Positions 1 through 10,771 of a DNA stretch of 64,000 nt are shown here, piece by piece. A program made the position numbers and the translations under genes. Location: positions 68,705,916-68,769,915 of the forward strand of contig CM049315.1 of NCBI GenBank assembly GCA_026874595.1, written 5' to 3'. The notes beneath the pieces were generated by a model that saw nothing but the letters and a program-made list of their open reading frames with translations, was not told the origin of the DNA and ran no database searches. Source of the DNA: Sipunculus nudus. Lineage: Eukaryota; Annelida; Sipuncula; Golfingiida; Sipunculidae. Each line of letters starts with the position of its first letter. The first letter of the stretch is position 1.

Positions 1-79
1 TATCCAGTGAGATACTAATTTACTGAGAGAGCACATGAAAGTGTGTCCACTCATTCGGCCATATTGAACCAGAAGTCTC
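1..79 (-). mobile_element. L1-like 5' leader, edge fragment (copy 1)
   Basis: Read on the minus strand, positions 79 to 1 match the 5' leader of the L1-like element at 48519-49730, which leads into the ORF1 start codon at 49652. The element's ORF1 would lie to the left of the window. The 5' terminus here reads GAGACTTCTGG, against GAGACATCCGG in copy 2. That terminus is shared with the other L1-like element at 4885. Confidence 0.7.
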
Positions 80-1700
80 ACCTAAACTTGATGTGAAAGT
101 TCTTGATAAACAAATGTCTTCGCTGTAATCTGAAGACAGGCAAATGTGGACAGAGGCTCTTGGGGCAACGTCAGAGATGTTTGGAATACCCGAGCAGGCG
201 GAGCAAGCCACTCACACGGAAGGGAGACCACTACCTAAGAAATCGGACCAGGCAACCCGTGTGGAGGAGGGTCAACTATTTCATTCGCCGTGGCGTACTT
301 CAGTTAGGACACCTATTTGAGCACCGCATGTGGCTTATCGGTTGACCACGTCTTAGGGAATGTGCACATGTGCACCTGTATCAACCACTGAGATTCCGAA
401 GTATGAGGGCCCAGCAAGTACTTACTGCATCTACCCACCTGCTGTTAGGTCACCCAGTCTACATCTATATGGTTACATGCCCCCGGCAAATCCAACCCGA
501 TTGACGACTTTCTCAGAAGAAGAAATGAAAGGAGAGAAGTCTTATCAGCAGTGGAGACACGAGGTACGCAATCTGATCAGACAGAATCTATATCCAGATA
601 ATCACATCGTACTGGCCATCGTCAAGTCGTTGAAGGGACAGGCAGGACAATTCGCGATCCGTTTGGGGGAGGAGGCAACCTCTGCTGAGATAGTCAGGAA
701 GTTAGACAAGATCTATGGAAATGTGTTACCATCTAAGGTCGGCATGGGACAGTTCTTCTCCGCGAAACAACAGAAGGACGAAACTATAGCAGAGTGGAGT
801 TGTAGGCTGGAGGATTTCTTTTCGCGTGGCAACCAGTCGCTTATTTTTGCCACTGCTGGACCAAACATGTAAATGTCAAAGTTCTTCAAAGGAATTCGAT
901 GGGAGCAGATCCAAAACGAGATTAGTAATAAGGCTGAGAATGCCACATACGAACTTGAGACCGAAGATGGGAATGAACCACGAAAAACATTGCACCGCAA
1001 TCTGCTTCTTCCGATAGGATATTTGTCTCAGCACACAGCATGACACACAGGATACCAAGAATCAGACAGTTAAACCAACGCCAAAACGTTCGGTTAAAAA
1101 CGGAAGGGTTGATGATACTCTTAGCTCTGAGGAGGAAGATTCTTAGGAGGAACCTGTTATTTTTTTTATGCCACAGCCAAAACCTAGAAGAAAACCGTTT
1201 CCTCAGCGATTTCTAAACTCAAACATTGCAGAAAAGCCAAAACCGACCCCAAGACAACATTCAGCAAGTGAGGCAACGGCGGTTTCAAATGATTGTCATG
1301 AGCTGACTGATAGGACACCAAAGTCAATAGAAAATGAATGACCTGAAGTTTCGCGGGATGCTTTGGAGATTGGTGCTGCCACTAATGCAGACGAAACAGT
1401 TTATACTGACAAAATCGTGGCAGACCTACCGCGTACTTCAGACCAGTCTGTTCCCAGTATGCCAAGACGTTCAAGCCGTACCAGAAAGACGCTAATGTGG
1501 TATGATCCTTGTTCCCATCAACAAACCTGTTACTCACCAAACCAAGAATCCCAAGAGAATTCTGCCATTCGAAACCGAATAGTCAATCTAAAGAAGCTAA
1601 TAGACGCCCTTTCTCCTTTAATGTCATTACATTATATGACATGTATTTACTTAGGTTTCAGCAAAAAACAGTAAAGAATAGAACAATTTATGTAAGATAG
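80..1700 (+). pseudogene. Decayed Ty3/gypsy gag-like (PNMA-like) remnant with pol-tail-like end, copy 1
   Basis: Three reading-frame pieces can be followed. The clearest is 360-872, which includes FSEEEMKGEKSYQQWRHEV followed by IVKSLKGQAGQFAIRLGEE and AEIVRKLDKIYG. This is the pattern of the capsid part of Ty3/gypsy gag and of gag-derived PNMA-like proteins: an alpha-helical region with a conserved W and a G-Q-A box. A stop at 870-872 is followed in another frame by FFKGIRWEQIQNEISNKAEN, the usual next gag block. The piece 1363-1674 has PRRSSRTRKT, which resembles the basic tail found at the end of gypsy integrases. Protease, reverse transcriptase and integrase cores are absent. Several stops separate the pieces, so this is not an active gene. 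The L1 leader lies immediately upstream, head-to-head. Confidence 0.65.
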
Positions 1701-2238
1701 GCCCTATGGTATATTGATTTTATTGATATATTCATATCACATGCGTTATATTATGAAATACCTTGGAGAGATATGATAAACCTATGATAATTTTTTACTA
1801 AACAGCGTGAGCGTACTTAACCACATAATGTTTAAATCGCAGAAGTACTAGTATAATTTATGATATCATCATTCATATGTCAAATGGTCATGGTACACTG
1901 TCGTATGCTTTTGAAGACCTAGGATTATTTTATATTGTAATGTATTTGTAATGTGTAAATATCATTATATGCAGGCAACTATCATGTAAGTGATGTTATG
2001 AGATAAGTAACTTGCTGATGAAATTGCCTGGGTTAGTTGATGCTGTCTCCTTCGAATTGATGTATACACATACATGTATCATATATTGTTGCGTGTAATA
2101 CATAGTTAGGTGATACGTAATCCTCTGATCCCAACGACACATGGACTACAAGAACAATAGGCATTACAAGACCATAGAACAAATCCTGTAAGCCAGTAAC
2201 ACCCACCAGGAAACTACTACCAGGCTTCATTTACACCT

Positions 2239-2270
2239 GAAAAAGGGGGCTGAACCCCCGAAAGCTTGTG
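2239..2270 (+). other. GGGGGC-loop-CCCCC hairpin followed by GAAA
   Basis: CTGAAAAA, a five-pair GGGGG/CCCCC stem and GAAAGC follow each other. Copy 2 (51868-51899) reads CTGAAGAA at the first motif. The order CTGANGA, stem, GAAA is that of a hammerhead core, and similar hairpins are common at 3' ends of retroelements. No convincing stem I or stem III forms here, so I call it only a conserved hairpin. Confidence 0.35.
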
Positions 2271-2956
2271 TCAAGAGTGACAACACCAGCTAGTCTACAT
2301 AAAGGTATCATATATCTACTTCACTTACTTATATATACAGACTAGCACGGCAATTCAAACCTTATATAGTGTGTCAATGTTAATTCAATATATTGTCATA
2401 ATAACGGTAATATTATCATACACGTACTATTTCGCTAAATGTGGTCCAAAAGGTAAAATATTCTATGACCAAATGTGGTCGTCTGTAATATCGTATACAT
2501 TAGAGTATGTCAGTCTTTATATTTTCATTATACTGGTAATATCATCATAGATATTATTACATGCTTATTTTGCTAAATATGGTCAGAAAGTTTGATTTAT
2601 CAACCAAAGGTGGATATCCGATCAGCTATAATGTTCTCAATGTGTAAACACATTGTAAGTGCCGCACATTATGTTAGCGAAAATTAACTGTAAATTCTGA
2701 AAACTGAGTATGTTGTGTGTGTATTTCCTATTGTACATTTGTCGCCGTTTTAATTGTATATATGACTTGGCAGGCAACTATTGAACTGGAGAGTTCAATG
2801 TCATGTGTTTCTCTCTTTCAAGCGCATTAAACCTGTATAGCACATTCTGTGTTGTGCTTCGGATGGTGTTTGTGACTGAAAGACGTGATCTGTATGTACG
2901 GCCCACTTCCCCTAGCAATTGTTCTTAACAAACCCCGGTGTGACAACTACTGTTAC

Positions 2957-2960
<4 letters not shown>

Positions 2961-3013
<53 letters not shown>
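2961..3013. repeat. (TA)n microsatellite
   Basis: An uninterrupted alternation of T and A of about 53 bases. The copy 2 counterpart (52590-52649) is interrupted and gains a (GA)n tail. Confidence 0.95.
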
Positions 3014-3015
<2 letters not shown>

Positions 3016-4377
3016 AGTGGCGTTTTACAAAAGTACTAAAATATATTACGACACAAGAGTTAAAATTTAATCGAAAAGAAACATTTTCAATTTTCGTATA
3101 AAGTAAGCAATATTTCGCTTCATTTAACATCATTAGGAAGTTTATTGAAAAGAGAACATCCAGATGATGAAAATGCCAAATCAACAAACATTATGTTAGC
3201 ATTCCTTTTCCTTGACTTTCCTGGACTTCAAGCTGGATTTCTATGAAAAACCTAACTCACCAAATTCATTTTCTTCTCAAAAACGTTATTCTACTGCAAA
3301 CAAAAATTTTATTCGAAACATTGTAACTGAAAAGCAAAGCAAAATGAAACTAGAAAGTTGGAATTAATAATGTTATATTCAAAGAACCATACACTGTTAT
3401 TAAAGCATTTATCATGTGTATAAGATTATCGCACAATAACAACAAATGACTGTGTACTTTGTTACCTGTGCAAATTCATGTCCTTGTGTAAAATTATATA
3501 TTAGTTGTGTATTACTGCGGAGTAACAAGTGGCCTTTCATAAATGGTTGGTGCTACATGTTAACATTTTGTCTATCCATGTTATGCATCATCAACTTGCA
3601 TGTGTTTACAAAAGAACAAATGGAAATAAGATTTTACCTACAGATACAACACTACTTAATTGAAAGTAAAATAAAAATGAAGTATGAAATTATTGAATGC
3701 TACCTAATGAGATGTAAAAGCTATCCTACCTGATAATTAACTGCATTCATCATAGCCATTAAATATTCCCTGACTTACATAATCATCATAAAATTCCCTG
3801 ACTTTTCCCTGTCCTTGAAAACATAATATTTTCCCTGACCGCTGGCAACCCTGTACGCAGTTAGAGCCCCGCAGTTTCAACAATATACTATCAGACAACA
3901 CCTACCATGTTTTTTTTTAATTATAGTTTACTACGATATCAGTGCAACAGGATAGGTGAGCGCTGCACATTTCCAAGTTAGGGTTACCTGCTCAATATAA
4001 TTGCCTACTGAGTGGTGCTCAGTGGTGCCATCACCACCGCGCCCCATGCTTCAGACCGTTTCCAAATCAATCCCAACACATGGGCCTTGGGAATCCATAA
4101 ATTAGCAAATAAAGATCAGAATCGGATTCTGCGACCCAAAAAACCCTGAAATTGTTGTATTATTTTTATACCATTTAATTAATTAAGCTTGGTGGATTCT
4201 AGGACTTCTTGTGGCCATTTTTGGATATTCCCAAATTTTACTACTTTCTCCCAGTAGAATGTCTAAGGACTTTTCATATGTTCAGAAGCATATCTTTAGG
4301 GGTACAAAACAAATGGGAGAGCTTTTGTTGCAATTCATGAGAGGTCATGTTACAACATGACTGTACCTCGAGGACGC

Positions 4378-4410
4378 ACGCGGGCTCCCACAGACGCCAT
4401 TTGCTTCAAT
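4378..4410 (-). pseudogene. Remnant of an F5/8C gene exon 3 (copy 1)
   Basis: The minus strand reads NGVCGSPRA, matching the start of exon 3 of the intact gene at 31706 (NGVCGRPSA). Homology to the intact locus stops after a few codons on the coding side. It continues on the intron side up to 4884 and again from 10772, matching about 31707-32250. This is a truncated older paralogue of the exon, with a breakpoint inside it. The same remnant is at 56666-56698. Confidence 0.6.
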
Positions 4411-4980
4411 GGTTGATAAAAAAGCAGATGCATGAAGAGCTGCATAAACCGGTCTAGTGAAGATTACGAAGAAGATAGATTTACATTATTTTATATGACA
4501 GTATCATCTATATGTTTATAAAGTCAAATTCACCAGACAGCATGATCCTGTATTCCACTTTCAAAGAAAGAAAAGGAAAACATTAAAATATATCGAATGT
4601 TTCCGAATACTCTTTAAAACACGTTTTTAGTTTGGATACTGTATGCGTTCTCTGAGGGGTATCTAAAGTCAAACTTACAATACCGATCGGCCTTGAGATC
4701 CTGGATTGTTATGAACGTATTTCTCAGTGTCAAGTTTAATATACTTTACTTTAAATCCCAGAACAAAACCATTTATTTTCATCGTCGCTGAAGTAGTCGC
4801 AATACAAATAATCCCTATTGAAAAATTAAGATATTGTTATTTAAAACTGACCCAGTATGTAGATTGCTTCACCTATAATTATGAGACATCCGGTTAATGG
4901 CGACACCTAGATAGACGTGTTTCAACAGCGCTCTGACTATTAGTGTCAAATTATTGGAATAACTGTTGCCAGAGGATAAA

Positions 4981-5804
4981 ATGTCAGCACAACGCAGACA
5001 AAAAGCAAATGAACAAACTGTGGATAGATATTTGCTAAGAAAAACGAGCCAAATAGTGTCTGAGCAAACGGAAATAAGTGGTGACGTTAACACTGAGGAA
5101 AACATGCCTGAGGTGTTTAATGAAGCGTGCTATAGGAACATCATGGACGCAATTAGAGGCTTACAGACTCAAATAGGTGAGACACGAGACTTTATCATTG
5201 GTCATATCACTAAAGAATTTGACAGTAAACTAAAAGTGATAGAAACAAGTTTAGAAAATGCCCATGAAAACATAGAAGATTTAAAAAGAGAAAACAAAAG
5301 TCTTGCACACAACTCCAGGTTGAACGTACTGCACGAGAAGCAGCTGATAATAAACTTTCTGAAACCAAAAAGGACATAACAAACCTAAAACGTCACACTC
5401 GGGAGTTTAATATACGTGTCCCCGGTATCCCTGAAGAACGCGGTGAAAGGGTGAGAGACAAACTGGTAGATTTTATACATGACCATGGTTTAATGAATGA
5501 TATGAACAAACAGGAAATAAACAAAGAAATCGAATACACTCACAGAACTGGACAAAAACGGAATGGTAAGGTGAGACACATAATTGCAAGACTGCACAGT
5601 AGAGAGAGGAGGAACCAGTTGTTATTAAGGGGAAAACGACGAGGAGAGGAGGGCCGTAATTTAATTCAGGAGGATTTTATCCAGGAGGACTTTGAAAAGC
5701 GAAGAAAAGCGCTGCCGCTGATGCGACAAGCTCACACAGATGGCAAAAAATCCTGTTTCATTAGAGGAGAACTTATTGTTGAGGGGCAAGTAATACCCAT
5801 TTAA
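4981..5804 (+). pseudogene. L1-like ORF1 (RNA-binding chaperone protein), frameshifted
   Basis: The first part (start ATG at 4981) encodes a charged, glutamate/lysine-rich, coiled-coil-like region with DAIRGLQTQIGE and ENAHENIEDLKRENKS. The frame shifts near 5315. The second part has REFNIRVPGIPEERGE, EYTHRTGQ, RHIIARLHSRERR and QEDFEKRRKALPLMRQAH. These are the RRM-like and C-terminal blocks of the L1 ORF1p family (Pfam Transposase_22). The family's role is to coat L1 RNA and aid target-primed reverse transcription. It ends at the TAA 5802-5804. Compare the related ORF1 at 48722-49652. Confidence 0.85.
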
Positions 5805-6742
5805 CTAATTCAGTGCCCACACACAGGTGGACTCATGTATTAGAAAATGAATAATGGTCTCCAAGAACTTCGTGTGCACTAACCACAAAGATTAGTGATG
5901 TTTTATTTGTTAGATAAAGGTAACCAAGGGTTTTCATAGGTGATATCACCAGGGACAGTGCGCGACCGCGGGAAGTATTGGGGCGACCCCTGTTGGTCGG
6001 ATTGGGGATCAAGTTACAAGTGACTTGTGTGTGCAAACACCTGGCCAACAATTCCTATATTAGGTGTTAGTAAATCTAGACTAAGAACGCAGTAGAACCA
6101 AAATGTAATTTGCGTAAGTTTATTATTTTTCTGTTTCATACTGTTAGTAAATGCCATATATACTCACATTTTCGGTCAGGATTTGTGCAACAAAAGCAAT
6201 TGTCATTTAAATAATTTCTTGAATCTTATCTCCTTCTTTTACTTTCTTATTTAAATAGTTTTATGCATTTTTAATAGTTATTCAGGTGCTATACAGCAGC
6301 AGTTAAAATGAAAATAATGGTGTCAGGAGCGTTGTGATCTATAGTCGTCATACCACATTAACTGTCACTACCAATTCCTGGTATTGTAATTTCTTTTTTT
6401 TTTTTTACACTGCTAGGTAAACTGATTGACAGTTGACAAGGTATTATCATTAATTATAATTATAAACAAGATCAGTATATCTTAGATAAGGTCTGTGATA
6501 CTACCTTGTCTTTGGAGTATATAACCTATGTGGTTGTGTTCTCCAAGGAGCTGTTGTTTTGTACCACACTCACTAACAAACATGTGGGTGCAGCAGATCT
6601 CCAATGTACATTTGTTGTTTGGTTCAGTTAGGTTAATACTCATGATTGGATGGGGTCATTTAGCGGTGGGGGTAGGTCAGGAAGAGATTTTTTTTGTTGT
6701 ATTTAGTTATTTCACTCCACATAATATTTACTATGTTGTTAC

Positions 6743-9700
6743 ATGTTTTGTATGTCAAACACAACACTTAAGCTTTTAAGTTTAAATGTTCGGGGTCTCA
6801 ATAACCAACTGAAAAGAAGGTCAGTATTTAGATGGGCAAAAAAAGAATATTGTGATGTACTTCTTCTGCAGGAAACTCATAGTTGTAAAAAAATAGAAAG
6901 TATCTGGAGGAGTGAGTGGCGCGGACAGGTTTTTTACTCGCATGGATCTTCAAATAGTAGGGGAACAGCAATATTGATGAGACAGCAATTAAACACAGAT
7001 TGTGTCAAGTTATTATATAGCTCTAAAGATGGTAGAATTTTGGCTATAAAACTGATAATAGAACAAACTTGTTATGTAATTATGAATGTTTATGCTCCTA
7101 ACTATACTTCAAATCAAATTTCTTTCTTAAAGAATCTCAATAGAATCTTGCAAGAATATGTTTCACTAAATGACATACTTTTCATTGGAGGTGATTTTAA
7201 TGTAGCTCTCAATATAGATTTAGATAGGAGAGGTGGTGCTTTATGTTTAAAAGACTGTGTAAGGAAAGCTGTAAAGAAAATAATGAATCAATATAATTTA
7301 TTGGATATTTGGCGCACAAGGAATCCATTTAAAAGGGAATACACTTGGAGAACAAAAAGTGAAAGCATATCATCCAGGTTAGATTATTGGCTTATAACAG
7401 AACAGTTTCAGGATTATGTAGTAGATGCAGATTTATTCCCATATATCAAATCTGATCATTCCTTTATAAAGTTGGTTATATGCACCGATCTCCTTCACTC
7501 TACAAGGGGTAAAGGATATTGGAAATTAAATAAGTTTTTACTAGAGGATGACCAAATAATCATAGATTTAACTGAATCCATACATACCTGTTTGGAAGAA
7601 TAGAATGATAACAAAGATTATATTAAAATATGGGAGTATATAAAATATAAAGTAAGAAATCTATTTATCAGAAAAGGTAAAGAAGCAAAAAAGTGTTCAA
7701 AAGCAAGAGAAGATGACTTATTGGATCAGTTAAGAAATCTTCAAAATAACTTAGTAAATTTAGATGCAGAGAGTGAAAAGAGAAAAATGGAAAATATACA
7801 AAAAATAAAAGCTGAGTTGGAGGAGATAGATAATCATAAAACACAAGGACTGATACTGAGATCAAAGGTCAGGTGGTTCGAGAAAGGAGAAAAGAGTAGT
7901 AAATATTTTTATAACTTAGAAAAGCATAATGCAGTCAGAAAATGGGTGAGAAAATTAAAAAAGGAAGATGGAGAATTTACTGTTAATCCAAGTGAGATAA
8001 TAAGTTTGGAAAAAGAATTTTATTGTAAGCTGTACTCATCAAATTATAAAAAGTCACTTGAACAAATTGAAGAATATTTGTCAGATATTAAGACTCCACT
8101 ATTATCACAAGAAGAAAATAATTTTCTGTGTAAACGAATTACCATTAGATGAATTATATAATACAGTTAAATCATTTCAAAATAATAAAAGCCCTGGAAA
8201 TGATGATTTGCCTATTGAATTCTATATGAAATTTTGGCCACAAGTAGGTCCTCTGTTAGTGAAATCTTTCAATAAGTCATTTGAGGAGGGTATACGTTCA
8301 GTATCCCAGAGGCAAGCAGTTATAACTTTATTAGATAATAATAAAGACCGTACCTTGTTAAAAAATTGGCGGCCAATATCACTCTTAAATACAGACTATA
8401 AAATTTTATCCAAAACACTTTCTGTTAGACTTTCCAAGCTTTTGCCAAGAATTATACATTCTAATCAGACTGGTTATGTGAAAAATAGATTCATTGGTGA
8501 AAATGTCAGATTTGTTCAAGATTACTGGATTACACAAAAGAAAAGAAAATTCCTGGTATGGTAATTGCATTAGATATGGAAAAAGCCTTTGATTCTTTAG
8601 AATGGACCTTCATGCTGGAAACACTGAAAAAATTTAAAATTAGAGAAACTTTTTTATCTTGGATAAAGCTGTTATACAATGATATAAGCAGTTGTATAAT
8701 TAATAATGGTATAACATCTGGCTATTTTAAAGTTGAAAGGGGTGTCCGACAAGGAGACCCTCTGTCTCCCTACCTTTTTATATTAGCTATAGAAGTTCTA
8801 GCAATTAAAATAAGAAATGATACAGCAATTAAAGGAATTAGAATAGGGGATGAACAAGTTAAACTTCTACAATATGCAGATGATACAATTGCAATTCTTT
8901 CAGATAAAATATCAGGTAGTAACATTTTTAAAACATGATAAATTATTTGGAGAATTTAGTGGACTGAAATTAAATTTAGAAAAATCAGAAGGCATGTGGA
9001 TAGGCAAAAATAAAAATAGTAAGTTGAAACCATTTGGTATTAACTGGCCAGATAAACCAACAAAATTTCTTGGAGTATTTATATCATATGATAAACATAA
9101 ATGTGAAGAGCTAAATTTAGAGGATAAATTAAAACAAACTGAAAAGACTTTGCAGCTCTGGAATCAAAGAAATTTAACAATGCAAGGAAAAATTCAAATA
9201 ATAAAAACATATGTAATATCTAAATTTAATTATTACTTTAGTAATAATAGTATATCAGAAAAATACGTAAATAAACTTAATAAAATTATATTTTCCTTTT
9301 TATGGAATGGTGGGAAAGAGAGAATAAAAAGATCTGTCTTAGTGCAAGAAATAGAAAAAGGAGGTTTGAATGTTCCACACCTTCAGTCACTCTTTTTGGC
9401 ATCAAGGGTGGGCTGGATTAAAAGATTTTTTGAGTGTGAAAACAGACCCTGGAAAGCTTTATGGATTTATAATCTGGAGAAAATTTGTAGAGATATGGAC
9501 ATGTTATTTAATTGTAATTATGAACCTAGCTTATTAAACTTAGAAAATGTTAATAAATTTTATAGAGAGGTCCTACACAGCTGGTACCTCTTAAAGTTAG
9601 ACTTCTATGCAGAGGTGAACATAAAAGAACAGTATGTGTGGCATAACAAGCACTTTATCTTAAATAAGAATACATTCTATTGGGAATCATTTTATAAAGT

Positions 9701-10550
9701 AGGAATACAAAAGGTACAGGATTTATTTGATGTACAGAATCATGTCCTATCTTTTGAGTACTGGAAATCTAGAGGGTTAAAAAGTGTATATTTTATTGAC
9801 TGGTACAATCTAATTTCATTAGCCATAAAACAATGTAAAGTGACTCATGATCAGATAAGTACAATTGTGAAAGGAGACAACGTGGAGTCTGTTAATCATA
9901 TATTAAATAGTTTACAAATTAAAATCCAGAAATCTATTGTGCCATTAAGTAAGTTAAAGTCACATCAGATCTACCAGGTATTAAGAGATAGGATATGTTC
10001 TGTACAACTGACTAAGCCGAAGATATCAAAATATATAACCAATACATCAGAAGATGTATTTATACTTTACCACACAGAGTTTTGTATGATACTAAATCTA
10101 GGATATTTCAATAAATTTCTTAATAATATTTTAGTAAACAATTATTGGCTCATGAAATGGAAAATTCAAGATTTTGATTATTGTACGTTTTGTGAAGGAG
10201 AAGTGGAAACAATTAACCATTTGTTTTGGGATTGTAAGATAACTAGGAAATTTTGGATGGAGTTGAAGACTTGGTGTACCGATCAGTTAATGGAATTTAT
10301 ACTTGATAAGGAAAATGTCTTTTATGGTTCTGCTAAGGATAGTGATATGTATAATGTAATTGTCATACAGGCTAAAAGGTACATTGACCAGTGCAGAAGC
10401 AATAAACAGAAGCTGAATGTTCATAGATTTCAAAACTTTTTATGGGAATATGTAAGAATTGAATATAAAATAGCAGAAAAGAATAAGAAATTAGAATACT
10501 TTAAAAAACGATGGTCATTGTATTTAATTAATCATGAAATGAAATGTTAG
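6743..10550 (+). pseudogene. L1-like ORF2: endonuclease plus reverse transcriptase
   Basis: The N-terminal part is an APE-type endonuclease: LNVRGLNN, LLLQETH, VYAPN, IGGDFN, SRLDYW and SDHSF. A TAG at 7601-7603 breaks the frame, which then continues through a coiled linker. Frameshifts lie near 8125, 8550 and 8930. The reverse transcriptase has NWRPISLLNTDYKILSK, the catalytic ALDMEKAFDSLEW, GVRQGDPLSPYLFILA and the QYADDTIA active site. The last part has a CTFC...H...C zinc knuckle (CTFCEGEVETINHLFWDC), as in L1/Tx1-type LINEs. Length (~1,270 codons) is normal for the family. All catalytic motifs are visible even though the frame is broken, so the copy is fairly young. Confidence 0.9.
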
Positions 10551-10771
10551 AGAAAGGCTATATATTTAATTTAATTTTTTTTTATTTATTTGGTATCTAG
10601 ACAGTTTGGTGAATTTAGAATTGTTCATATGTTATAAATTTTGTCTGTTTCATTTTAATATTTGTATCATATTTGGTGTTTCTTTGATGTATAATTTGTG
10701 GAGTGAATAAAAAAAAAAATAAAAAAAAATTGAATTGAAAATAAGTGAAAAAAAAAACAAAAAAAAAAAAT

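Larger units (their letters stand above)
1701..4377. other. AT-rich non-coding stretch of the duplicated segment
   Basis: I see no coding exon here. The stretch holds a GC-rich hairpin (2239-2270), a long (TA)n array (2961-3013) and a ~162-bp block (about 3284-3445) absent from copy 2. Open frames such as 2912-3187 minus run through the dinucleotide repeat and are not genes. Confidence 0.6.
4885..10771 (+). mobile_element. Full-length L1-like LINE, decayed, absent from copy 2
   Basis: The boundaries come from the empty site in copy 2. Identity to copy 2 stops after the ATGA ending at 4884 and resumes at 10771/57188. The element begins GAGACATCCGG, has a short leader, ORF1 (4981-5804), a ~940-base inter-ORF region, ORF2 (6743-10550) and an A-rich 3' tail (about 10710-10770). 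Copy 2 holds 22 bases (57166-57187) missing here, and no target-site duplication is visible, so insertion came with a small target deletion. Four frameshifts and one in-frame stop make it inactive as read, although some could be assembly errors. Confidence 0.9.

Noticed and set aside
2239-2270. Hammerhead-like order CTGANGA, stem, GAAA
   Set aside because: Copy 1 has CTGAAAA, an extra base separates the core from stem II, and stems I and III do not form.
2912-3187. ORFs through (TA)n giving IYIYIY or YIYIYI proteins (also near 32600, 32900, 36150, 37550 and 63070)
   Set aside because: They are translations of dinucleotide repeats.
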